From: an uncultured Burkholderiales bacterium
Lineage (GTDB): Bacteria; Pseudomonadota; Gammaproteobacteria; Burkholderiales; Burkholderiaceae_C
Assembly (NCBI GenBank): GCA_903896615.1
Contig: CAITYM010000058.1
Coordinates: 1-57,054, forward strand
Direction: 5' to 3'
Length of the DNA: 57,054 nt
Part shown: piece after piece, positions 1 through 6,825 of the stretch
Numbering within the stretch: the first letter of the stretch is position 1
Layout: each line of letters begins with the position of its first letter
The notes under the pieces: model-generated
Databases searched by the model: none
What the model was told of the DNA's origin: nothing
The model's input: only the letters and a program-made list of their open reading frames with translations
Translations under genes and position numbers: made by a program

Positions 1-41
1 GTCATCATAAAATGCCTCTAATATGTCCATTCTAAATCCCA

Positions 42-1298
42 ATGTCTAGCGTCAAATTGAACCCTTTGCAGGATAAACCTGTGCTTGATCCGCCAGAAAA
101 GCTTCGCCTACTAGAGCAGATACAGCAGTGGGGTAAGGAGCTGGGTTTTTCGCAGATTGGCGTTGCCTCTGTTGACCTGACGCATGCTGAGCAGGGTTTG
201 ATCAATTGGCTAAGTGAAGGCTTTCACGGTGAAATGCAATATATGCAAACTCATGGGCTCAAACGCGCAAGGCCGGCTGAGCTTGTACCTGGAACACTCA
301 GTGTCATCACAGCCAGGATGAATTATCTCCCCAGAAATACGTCCACAGTGGATGGCTACTGGTTAACACAGGAGCTATCTCGACTTGAACGCAAAGATGA
401 GGGCGTCGTCTCCGTCTATGCAAGGGGGCGGGACTATCACAAAGTGATGCGCCAACGATTAGATCGACTAGCTCAAAAGATTCAAGAGTCAGTTGGCCGC
501 CTTGGTTATAGAGTCTTTACGGACTCAGCTCCTGTTTTGGAGGTTGAACTGGGGGTTCAAAGTGGACTTGGGTGGAGGGGAAAGCATACTCTCTTGTTAA
601 ATCGGGACAGTGGATCAATGTTTTTTTTAGGTGAAATTTATATCAATCTTTTACTTGAGCCCACCCCTAAACAAGAAGCGCACTGCGGAACATGTAATGC
701 ATGCTTAGATGTCTGCCCAACAGGAGCGATCACGAAACCCTATGTTGTGGATGCAAGAAAGTGCATTTCCTATCTAACCATTGAACATCAAGGGTCAATT
801 CCACTTGAGCTCAGGCGTAAGATCGGAAATCATATCTATGGTTGTGATGATTGTCAGACCGTTTGCCCCTGGAATAAGTATGCACAACCCACAGAGTTAG
901 AGGACTTTGATGTTCGGGATGAATTAATATTTGGAGTTAAAAATTTTCCAAAATCAGATCAACTCATCAACCGGGGGGGCAAGCTTGTAGATTATTTTTC
1001 ATGGACCGAGGATGAGTTTGATTTAAATACCAGGGGGACCGCTATTCGAAGAATTGGTCATGAAAGATGGCTTCGCAATATCGCAGTCGCTATGGGAAAC
1101 GCTTTGGCAAGTTATTACAGTCAAAACTTAAGTCAATCTAACATTAAAAATCATCTGCCATTGAGTAATGTTGAGATTGGTGAAATTGAGCAATCACTGC
1201 ACGGACGTTTAAATCATCCAAGCAGCCTAGTTGTTGAGCACGTTAAGTGGGCATTGAGTCAGAAAGATAGTGTCAGTCAGCCTGCTCAAACCCCATAG
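42..1298 (+). CDS. queG: Epoxyqueuosine reductase QueG
   Basis: Catalyses the last step of queuosine synthesis, reducing epoxyqueuosine to queuosine in the wobble position of GUN tRNAs, using cobalamin and two [4Fe-4S] clusters. The 418-residue product shows both ferredoxin-like Cys clusters: C215, C218, C221 followed by C225-P, and C268, C271, C275 followed by P; a further Cys at 241 fits the shared ligand set. The N-terminal two thirds is the cobalamin-binding QueG region. Length is slightly above the family norm because of N- and C-terminal extensions. The ATG at 42 has no clear ribosome binding site. The product is cytoplasmic. It runs convergently into the Crp/Fnr gene with only 12 bases between them. 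Identification is secure. Confidence 0.95.
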   Translation: MSSVKLNPLQDKPVLDPPEKLRLLEQIQQWGKELGFSQIGVASVDLTHAEQGLINWLSEGFHGEMQYMQTHGLKRARPAELVPGTLSVITARMNYLPRNTSTVDGYWLTQELSRLERKDEGVVSVYARGRDYHKVMRQRLDRLAQKIQESVGRLGYRVFTDSAPVLEVELGVQSGLGWRGKHTLLLNRDSGSMFFLGEIYINLLLEPTPKQEAHCGTCNACLDVCPTGAITKPYVVDARKCISYLTIEHQGSIPLELRRKIGNHIYGCDDCQTVCPWNKYAQPTELEDFDVRDELIFGVKNFPKSDQLINRGGKLVDYFSWTEDEFDLNTRGTAIRRIGHERWLRNIAVAMGNALASYYSQNLSQSNIKNHLPLSNVEIGEIEQSLHGRLNHPSSLVVEHVKWALSQKDSVSQPAQTP

Positions 1299-1310
1299 CC
1301 TATAAGAACT

Positions 1311-1994
1311 TTAAAACCCAAACATTAAGTTGTGTGATGTCTTTGGGCTTATGATCTTATTGAGAATTTCAAGATTAAGTATTTTGAAATTCTTTTTATC
1401 CCACAAAATTGCTCCTGTTTTTACCAACGACTTCTTGGCTCTGGAGATGGTTTCACCCTTGACGCCCAGAAAATTCGCAATATCTTTATTCGTCATTTTG
1501 AGTTGTATCTCTTGATTTGAATATCCTATGCTTGCCATCCTTGAGATGATGCTTATAAAAAATGCAGCCATTCTTGACTCTGCTCTTAAGTTGTTTAAGA
1601 TTCGCCTTGTTTCTTCTTTTCGAGCCATGAATCTTGCTTTGAGGGTGTCAAGCATCTCAACTACTTCGGGTGAGCGAGATGCACAGAGACTGAATTTTTC
1701 ATAAGACACAGCTTTAATAATACTGTCCTCAAGTGCTATGGCATCAGTTGAATAGTATGAGTCCATCATTGCGTCAAGACCGATGATGTCATTTTTGATA
1801 TGAAAATCATCTACACGGTGCTCTTTGGTGCCTTCAAAAGAATAAACAGTTTTTAGCGAGCCAGAGTGGATTAGCATTATGCACGTTGATGCATCAGCCT
1901 TTCTGTAAAGGTAGCCCCCTTTTTTTAATTGAAAGGTGTTGTCAGATAAGTTGTTGAGTAAATCAAAGTTGATATGTGTTTTTAGTTTTGACAT
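1311..1994 (-). CDS. Crp/Fnr-family transcriptional regulator
   Basis: A 227-residue DNA-binding regulator with an N-terminal cyclic-nucleotide-type beta barrel (about 20-110), a dimerisation helix (about 115-150) and a C-terminal winged helix (about 150-220). The recognition-helix segment contains GETISRAKKSL, close to the V-ETISR core of FNR, which suggests TTGAT-type half-sites. It lacks the N-terminal Cys cluster of oxygen-sensing FNR: only two Cys are visible (about 38 and 104), so an Fe-S sensor is unlikely and the signal is unknown. The gap upstream is unusually long and contains a perfect inverted repeat built from TTGAT/ATCAA arms 67 bases before the start, a plausible autoregulatory operator. 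No strong Shine-Dalgarno sequence is seen. Family is sure; ligand and targets are not. Confidence 0.88.
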   Translation of the reverse strand: MSKLKTHINFDLLNNLSDNTFQLKKGGYLYRKADASTCIMLIHSGSLKTVYSFEGTKEHRVDDFHIKNDIIGLDAMMDSYYSTDAIALEDSIIKAVSYEKFSLCASRSPEVVEMLDTLKARFMARKEETRRILNNLRAESRMAAFFISIISRMASIGYSNQEIQLKMTNKDIANFLGVKGETISRAKKSLVKTGAILWDKKNFKILNLEILNKIISPKTSHNLMFGF

Positions 1995-2547
1995 AAATGA
2001 TTGAGGATTTGCAGGTTGTTATAGGAGAGGATTAATAAATGACGCAATTTAGGGGTAAACAATTGATGCATCGATCAATTTCAATTTGCCTTGTGCAGGC
2101 AAGGATTTTTGTTTGTTAACAAGATGGCGCGAATAAGAGAAAGAGTGCAATAGCTAGTAGGTGAAGAATATGCCTTGATAGGCTTGTAAATAAAGCTTAT
2201 TCAAGTGCTATAAAAAATAAAGCAAGTCAAATTTCGGAGATCAAAGCCCTAAGTTGATCCGAAAATGATTTTCTAATTGCTTATCACAGGGGGCATGTTT
2301 TTATAACTATTCCCCTATCACCTCGAAGTATCCATTTGTTTAAGAATTTAATTAAATTCGTAAGATAAGTATTATGAAGGATTTGTGGTTATTATAAAAA
2401 CTGTTGTTTTCAATAAAACAGAATTTAGATCTGTAGAAATTGGTGTTTCCAATTTAAAACCAATGATTCAGTAAATTTAAGGCTAATCGGTGTAGCACTA
2501 TCTGGTACAAAAACGATGATTTAATTTTGGATTAAATTAATTCAGTT
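1995..2547. other. AT-rich structured intergenic region upstream of the Crp/Fnr gene
   Basis: No convincing gene was found in these 550 bases. They contain several potential secondary structures: TTGCCT/AGGCAA with a 5-base loop at 2086-2102, GCCT/AGGC near 2172-2183, an 11-bp imperfect hairpin with a 2-base bulge at 2232-2264 that again carries GATCAA/TTGATC arms, and a perfect 16-bp palindrome at 2344-2359. The region separates the 3' end of the TauE gene from the regulator start and probably holds the regulator's promoter. A small RNA cannot be excluded. Confidence 0.5.
2061..2080. promoter_or_regulatory. Perfect inverted repeat AATTGAT-N6-ATCAATT, candidate Crp/Fnr operator
   Basis: Seven-base arms match perfectly around a 6-base spacer. 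The half-site TTGAT is that of FNR, whereas the 6-base spacer between 5-base cores is that of CRP sites (FNR sites use 4). It lies 67 bases upstream of the start codon of a Crp/Fnr-family gene whose recognition helix resembles FNR, so autoregulation is the natural guess. Binding is inferred. Confidence 0.45.
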
Positions 2548-2578
2548 TTACCAAATTTGATTAACGCTTTGGTAAAAC
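2545..2578 (-). terminator. Hairpin over the tauE-like stop codon, possible weak terminator
   Basis: Eleven-base arms GTTTTACCAAA and TTTGGTAAAAC pair perfectly around a 12-base loop and span the stop codon of the TauE/SafE gene. The sequence that follows on the minus strand is AT-rich but has no clean T run, so termination efficiency is uncertain; it could equally protect the mRNA 3' end. Confidence 0.35.
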
Positions 2579-3372
2579 ATATAAATTGATAATGCATAAA
2601 GCATGACTGCAAAAATCCTTGACAACTGTTTTACTGGTAAAGTGTGTGCAACCCTAACCCCGATGGGTGCGCTAAGAACACTGCATGTTGCGATCAAGAT
2701 CATGCCCGGCGTCCAAATGAAACCTATTGATCCAAGGGGGCGTCCGTCTAGGGTCCAGCCTGATGCGATATAACCCAATGTATTTGCCAGGGCAATGGGA
2801 AATCCGAGTGCTGCGCTAGTTGCCACAGCATTTCTAATACTTACATTGCACCAAACCATAAAGGGCACACTTATAAAACCACCTCCTGCACCAACTAGGC
2901 CAGACAGTAATCCGATCGTACTTCCTGCTGCAAACATTCCAGGGTTCCCCGGTATTTGTCTAGATGGCTTGGGCTTTTTGTTAATAAACAACTGTGTAGC
3001 TGAGAAAAATACAAAGCCTTCAAAGAAATAGGCAAGCGTTGAACCCTTGAAAATGGAGAACACGCCGACACTAGAGACCAAGCTTCCAAGGACAATTCCA
3101 GGTGCCAGTCCTTTCACTATATCCCAACGAACTGCCTGCATTTTGTGATGCGCCCGAACACTGGAAATCGAAGTAAAAACAATTGTTGACATTGCAGTGG
3201 CGATTGCCATTTTGAGCGTGATCTCCGAACCCGTTCCCATTTGGGTTAAGAAATACATTATGAAGGGGACCATTAACATGCCGCCACCTATTCCTAAGAG
3301 ACCCGCGATAAAACCGATGGTAATTCCCAAAAGGCACAGTTCTAAGATGATTGATGGGTTAAGAGCAAACAT
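2548..3372 (-). CDS. TauE/SafE-family sulfite/anion exporter-like membrane protein
   Basis: A membrane protein of about 274 residues with roughly eight hydrophobic segments and the two Gly-rich repeats typical of the TauE/SafE family: FIAGLLGIGGGMLMVPF near the N terminus and GLLSGLVGAGGGFISVPF in the second half. Members are inner-membrane transporters often linked to sulfite or organosulfonate export, but substrates are rarely known. The reading frame extends upstream to a TTG at 3411; the ATG at 3372 is preferred because the hydrophobic family domain starts right after it and no ribosome binding site supports the TTG. It lies downstream of the 6S RNA on the same strand. Substrate cannot be told from sequence. 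Confidence 0.85.
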   Translation of the reverse strand: MFALNPSIILELCLLGITIGFIAGLLGIGGGMLMVPFIMYFLTQMGTGSEITLKMAIATAMSTIVFTSISSVRAHHKMQAVRWDIVKGLAPGIVLGSLVSSVGVFSIFKGSTLAYFFEGFVFFSATQLFINKKPKPSRQIPGNPGMFAAGSTIGLLSGLVGAGGGFISVPFMVWCNVSIRNAVATSAALGFPIALANTLGYIASGWTLDGRPLGSIGFIWTPGMILIATCSVLSAPIGVRVAHTLPVKQLSRIFAVMLYALSIYMFYQSVNQIW

Positions 3373-3485
3373 ACAAGGATAATTAGGTGTAGAGGTATGA
3401 AGCTCGTGCAATTGCGTTTAATACGCTTGTGAGCTCAGACTTAGGCAAGCTTTAGTTGGGGGGGTGAGACTAAACGGCGCAGTGA

Positions 3486-3658
3486 GTGTCTGCAAAGAAA
3501 ACTAAGTTTGCACCCTGAACCTAGGTTCAGGTGGGCGAGGTCAGTATGATGTTGGGTTCGTCTAACGCGAGACGATCGCGCCCATCAAACGATGTTCCAA
3601 GCCCTTGCTCAAAGAGCATTGGTTCAAGGAATATAAAACCTAGTAATCCCGCAGACAC
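3486..3658 (-). ncRNA. ssrS: 6S RNA (ssrS)
   Basis: The position directly downstream of zapA is the standard 6S RNA locus in proteobacteria. Reading the minus strand, an 8-base closing stem GTGTCTGC (3658-3651) pairs with GCAGACAC (3493-3486), giving about 173 nt, close to the 184 nt of E. coli 6S. Near the 3' side is the hairpin CACCTGAACCTAGGTTCAGG, which parallels the E. coli segment CACCUUGAACC...GGUUCAAGGGU. A TACAAT -10 element at 3668-3663 precedes the closing stem by a few bases. 6S binds the sigma70 RNA polymerase holoenzyme by mimicking an open promoter. Exact ends are estimated. Confidence 0.8.
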
Positions 3659-3714
3659 ATAGATTGTAGGTGTTATCTGCTGCGTCTTTATAAATTGGGG
3701 ATACCTGAGCTTGA

Positions 3715-4011
3715 CTAGAGGAGTTGACCGTCGTCCCTTAAAGTCTCATCCAATCTTTGCAAGAGGCTATCGAGTTGATCGCTTTGTACTTCCTTGGAAC
3801 CTGAGAAGATGGGCTTATCGGTTAGATCAAAGGCTAGATTAAGAGCTGCGAGCACGGCAATTCGGTCCCGTGCCTTGGTCTTACCCGCGTCCCTTATCTT
3901 GCACATTGCTTCGTCCACTTTTTGGACGGCCATATTTAGACGGTCTTCCCCGCCTTCAGGGCAGCCAAGAAGGTACCCTTGTCCCATAATTTGGACTTCA
4001 ATTTGCTTCAT
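3715..4011 (-). CDS. zapA: Cell division protein ZapA
   Basis: A 98-residue cytoplasmic protein that binds and cross-links FtsZ filaments at the division ring. The N terminus MKQIEVQIMGQGYLLGCPEG and the following basic/hydrophobic helix with AALNLAFDL match the ZapA family, followed by a short helical C-terminal arm. Its ATG overlaps the stop of the upstream coiled-coil gene by four bases (ATGA), so the two are translationally coupled. The 6S RNA gene follows on the same strand. Secure by sequence and by neighbourhood. Confidence 0.93.
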   Translation of the reverse strand: MKQIEVQIMGQGYLLGCPEGGEDRLNMAVQKVDEAMCKIRDAGKTKARDRIAVLAALNLAFDLTDKPIFSGSKEVQSDQLDSLLQRLDETLRDDGQLL

Positions 4012-4229
4012 TTTGACTCTTTGGATAAGACCTCTGAGGGAAGTCTGTCAAGTAAGGACTCAACCCGCGTTTTGGCAGTTTGCAGGCGAGTTTTCATGGA
4101 ATCTCTCTCTTGAATTAACTGAGCAACCTGCTCTTCCAAGAGGGTATTCGTGCGCTTTAACTCCTCATGCCTTACAAGGAGTCGATCAACACGTTCAAAT
4201 ATGTTTTCCAGTAATGGAGTTTGTGCCAT
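4008..4229 (-). CDS. Small coiled-coil protein of the TIGR02449 type (ZapB-like)
   Basis: A 73-residue protein, almost entirely one predicted coiled coil: leucines and charged residues alternate from about residue 6 to 65 (ERVDRLLVRHEELKRTNTLL). Genes of this type sit upstream of zapA in betaproteobacteria, and a role in the division ring like that of ZapB is plausible but inferred. The frame stays open upstream to 4262, but a promoter-like TTGAAT-N18-TAAAAT lies inside that extension, so the ATG at 4229 is preferred. It ends in a 4-base overlap with zapA. Confidence 0.8.
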   Translation of the reverse strand: MAQTPLLENIFERVDRLLVRHEELKRTNTLLEEQVAQLIQERDSMKTRLQTAKTRVESLLDRLPSEVLSKESK

Positions 4230-4236
4230 GGCGTAT

Positions 4237-4266
4237 ATTTTAAGCCTAATGAGCGCGTGCATTCAA
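4237..4266 (-). promoter_or_regulatory. Putative sigma70 promoter for the ZapB-like/zapA pair
   Basis: On the minus strand TTGAAT (4266-4261) and TAAAAT (4242-4237) are separated by 18 bases. The expected transcription start, about 6-8 bases after the -10, falls at or next to the ATG at 4229, so the transcript would be leaderless or nearly so. Predicted by pattern only. Confidence 0.45.
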
Positions 4267-4479
4267 AAAGGCCGGATTCAGAAGGCACAAGTGTAACAAA
4301 CTCAAACCTAATATCTGACTTGAATTGCTTGGCGCGCCACGCAATAATGGAAAATACTAAAACGAGCAGTTGTGTTCAAATTCTTGTCTCTTTTAGCAAT
4401 TTATGAGGAGCCAATTGTTGTGTCTTCATTTTTAACGGCCCAAACGCCCTAAATAATCGTTATTTTTTAATATTGTGAA

Positions 4480-5154
4480 TTAACGGGTCGTTTTGGGACT
4501 ACCGGATGACTCAATCAGCGGATTTGGTGTTTTCTTCTTAAAACTGCAGTAACTACTTACAGAGCATTTATAGCATTCGGGGGTTCTTGCTTTGCAAACG
4601 TATCGGCCGAGCAAAATAAGCCAATGGTGCGCGTGAAGTAGGTATTGAGGAGGTACCCGTTTGAGGAGCTTCATTTCAACTTCAAACGGTGTTTTACCCG
4701 CGGCCAACCCCGTTCTGTTGCCTACCCTAAAGATATGGGTATCCACTGCAAGTGTGGGCTCTCCAAAAGCGATGTTTAAGATGACATTAGCTGTTTTACG
4801 ACCCACTCCAGGCAAAGCCTCTAGTTGTTCTCGCTTATTTGGCACATCGCCGTTGTACTCCTTGATTAAAATTTCACAGGTTTGAATGAGGTGCTTTGCT
4901 TTACTTCGGTAAAGTCCAATTGTTTTGATATGGCTCTCTAGGGACTTAATTCCAAGCTTTAAAATGCTCTCAGGTGTATTGGCAACTTTGAAGAGAATCC
5001 GAGTTGCCTTGTTCACTCCTACATCAGTGGCTTGGGCGCTTAGGAGCACTGCACAGAGTAACTCAAACACACTCGTATACTCTAGCTCTGTTTTCGGGCT
5101 AGGATTGGTTTTTCTCAAGGTTTTAAAAAAAAGCTCGATATTTTCTTTTTTCAT
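4480..5154 (-). CDS. nth: Endonuclease III, DNA glycosylase/AP lyase
   Basis: A 224-residue base-excision repair enzyme that removes oxidised pyrimidines and cleaves the abasic site. The helix-hairpin-helix LEALPGVGRKTANVIL carries the catalytic lysine K120, and D138 in VDTHIFR is the conserved aspartate; both numbers equal those of E. coli Nth. The C-terminal [4Fe-4S] cluster ligands are C187, C194, C197 and C203 (C-x6-C-x2-C-x5-C). The gene is transcribed divergently from the aminotransferase gene across a 38-base gap. About 220 bases between its end and the zap promoter hold nothing recognisable. Identification is secure. Confidence 0.96.
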   Translation of the reverse strand: MKKENIELFFKTLRKTNPSPKTELEYTSVFELLCAVLLSAQATDVGVNKATRILFKVANTPESILKLGIKSLESHIKTIGLYRSKAKHLIQTCEILIKEYNGDVPNKREQLEALPGVGRKTANVILNIAFGEPTLAVDTHIFRVGNRTGLAAGKTPFEVEMKLLKRVPPQYLLHAHHWLILLGRYVCKARTPECYKCSVSSYCSFKKKTPNPLIESSGSPKTTR

Positions 5155-5192
5155 AACGCGTAAGAATTTTTTGAAATAACGGTGATTTTGAC

Positions 5193-6410
5193 ATGCAATT
5201 TTCTAAAAGACTCGACAACGTTGAGACCTCAGCCATACGCGAACTGTTTAAACTCCTTGGCAAACCAGGAATTATTAGTTTTGCTGGCGGATTCCCCGAC
5301 AGCGCTATGTTTGATATAGAGGGTATCAAAGAGGCCAGTCAAAGGGCACTCTCAGAGCAGCCCGGTGCAAGCCTCCAGTACGGTGCTACAGAGGGTTATA
5401 ACCCTCTTCGCGAGGAGTTGGTGAAGTTTATGGCTTCTAAGGGTATAACGGGACTAGATTTGAACCAGTTGATCGTAACTACTGGTAGCCAACAAGCACT
5501 TGATTTAGTTGGCAAAACGCTACTGGAGAGTGGGGACACAGTTTTAGTTGAAGCGCCCACTTTTTTAGCAACGATTCAGTGCTTTCGACTCTACGGCCCT
5601 AAGGTTTTAGGTGTGCCAATTGATCGGGACGGAATCCTCGTTGATGTGCTTGAGGAGATGATCGTCAAGCACAAGCCCAAACTGGTTTACTTAGTTCCTT
5701 CTTTTGGGAACCCGAGTGGGGCGCTCACTTCGATGACGAGAAGGCTCAAGATTTTAGAATTGGCTGTTAAATACAAAACTGTTTTTATTGAAGACGATCC
5801 TTATTCGGATCTGTACTTTACAGCTTCCCCGCCACCGCAAAGTTTGCTTGCACTTAGTGACAAGGTTGCGGGCTCCAGGGATTGGATAATTTACTGCGGC
5901 TCAATGAGTAAAGTGTTAAGTCCCGGTTTACGAGTTGGTTGGTTGGTGGGTCAGCAAGATTTTCTGGCTCGAGCGACGATGTGCAAGCAGTTTGGGGATG
6001 CACATACCTCAACCTTTGCTCAGGCTACAGCAGCCTTTTACTTGCAATCTGGGCGTATGGCGGCAACACTCGCAAATGTTCGCTCTGTATACGCAAAGCG
6101 AGCTCAGGTGATGGCGCAGGCCATGAGTCGCGAACTCGGACAAGCTATTGCGTTTGACACTCCTTTGGGTGGACTTTTCTTTTGGGCAAAACTCACTGGC
6201 TTGCAAAAAAATGGGAGTCGCTCTGACAATCCATTGATAGACGGTAATTTATTCGCTAAAAAGGCGATAGAACATAACGTCGCTTTTGTACCAGGCGCTC
6301 CATTTTTCGCAGATCATCCCGATCACAGCACTCTTAGACTAAGTTTTGCAACTGCTGATGAAATGAAAATCCAGGACGGTATTAAAAGATTAGCAATGGC
6401 ACTGGGCTAG
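5193..6410 (+). CDS. PLP-dependent fold-type I aminotransferase (LysN/MocR-type class I/II)
   Basis: A 405-residue aminotransferase with the layout of the 2-aminoadipate/aromatic aminotransferase subgroup: the short N-terminal segment FAGGFPDSAMF, LQYGATEGYNPLREEL, TTGSQQALDLVGK for phosphate binding, SFGNPSG, EDDPYSDL with the PLP aspartate, and GSMSKVLSPGLRVGW in which K240 is the Schiff-base lysine. The exact amino donor cannot be fixed from sequence; 2-aminoadipate, aromatic or branched-chain substrates are all found in this clade. It has no MocR-like DNA-binding domain. It converges on gcvH with 5 bases between stop codons. Confidence 0.88.
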   Translation: MQFSKRLDNVETSAIRELFKLLGKPGIISFAGGFPDSAMFDIEGIKEASQRALSEQPGASLQYGATEGYNPLREELVKFMASKGITGLDLNQLIVTTGSQQALDLVGKTLLESGDTVLVEAPTFLATIQCFRLYGPKVLGVPIDRDGILVDVLEEMIVKHKPKLVYLVPSFGNPSGALTSMTRRLKILELAVKYKTVFIEDDPYSDLYFTASPPPQSLLALSDKVAGSRDWIIYCGSMSKVLSPGLRVGWLVGQQDFLARATMCKQFGDAHTSTFAQATAAFYLQSGRMAATLANVRSVYAKRAQVMAQAMSRELGQAIAFDTPLGGLFFWAKLTGLQKNGSRSDNPLIDGNLFAKKAIEHNVAFVPGAPFFADHPDHSTLRLSFATADEMKIQDGIKRLAMALG

Positions 6411-6415
6411 AAAAT

Positions 6416-6784
6416 CTAACTTTTGCAGAACTCTAGGTAAGGACTTAAGTCCATTAAAGAGTCCAATTCTGAAGGCACGCTTAGCTCGACCTCGAGCAAC
6501 CAGCCCGAGGCAAGTGGATCTGAGTTGGCTAAAGCGGGGTCATCCTTGAGTAAGGGATTTATCTTTAGAACTTTAACTGAGGCAGGACTGAAGACATCTG
6601 CCGCGGCTTTGACGGATTCAATGACCGCGACAACTTCTCCTTTTGCAAAGCTCTTGCCAGCCTGGGGAAGCTCTACAAATACAATATCCCCTAAAGCATC
6701 TTGTGCGTGCTCAGTTATGCCTATACGTGTAATGCCATCTTTGGACTCAATCCAGACGTGATCACTTGAGAATTTCATGCTCAT
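6416..6784 (-). CDS. gcvH: Glycine cleavage system H protein
   Basis: A 122-residue lipoyl carrier. The lipoylation site is K59 in AVIESVKAAADVFSP, and the flanking regions FVELPQAGKSF and SGWLLEVEL match GcvH. It shuttles the aminomethyl group between the P, T and L proteins, and in several bacteria also serves as a lipoyl donor. Neither gcvT nor gcvP is in the window, so here it is a solitary copy 41 bases downstream of the ETF-quinone oxidoreductase gene and on the same strand. A full glycine-cleavage operon elsewhere, or a lipoate-relay role, would both be compatible. Confidence 0.9.
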   Translation of the reverse strand: MSMKFSSDHVWIESKDGITRIGITEHAQDALGDIVFVELPQAGKSFAKGEVVAVIESVKAAADVFSPASVKVLKINPLLKDDPALANSDPLASGWLLEVELSVPSELDSLMDLSPYLEFCKS

Positions 6785-6825
6785 CTTGCTTGTGCTTAAA
6801 GAATTAATAAATAAATTTTAGAAAA

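Noticed and set aside
3794-4243. 149-codon plus-strand frame opposite zapA and its partner
   Set aside because: It is fully antisense to two well-supported genes with a 4-base overlap.
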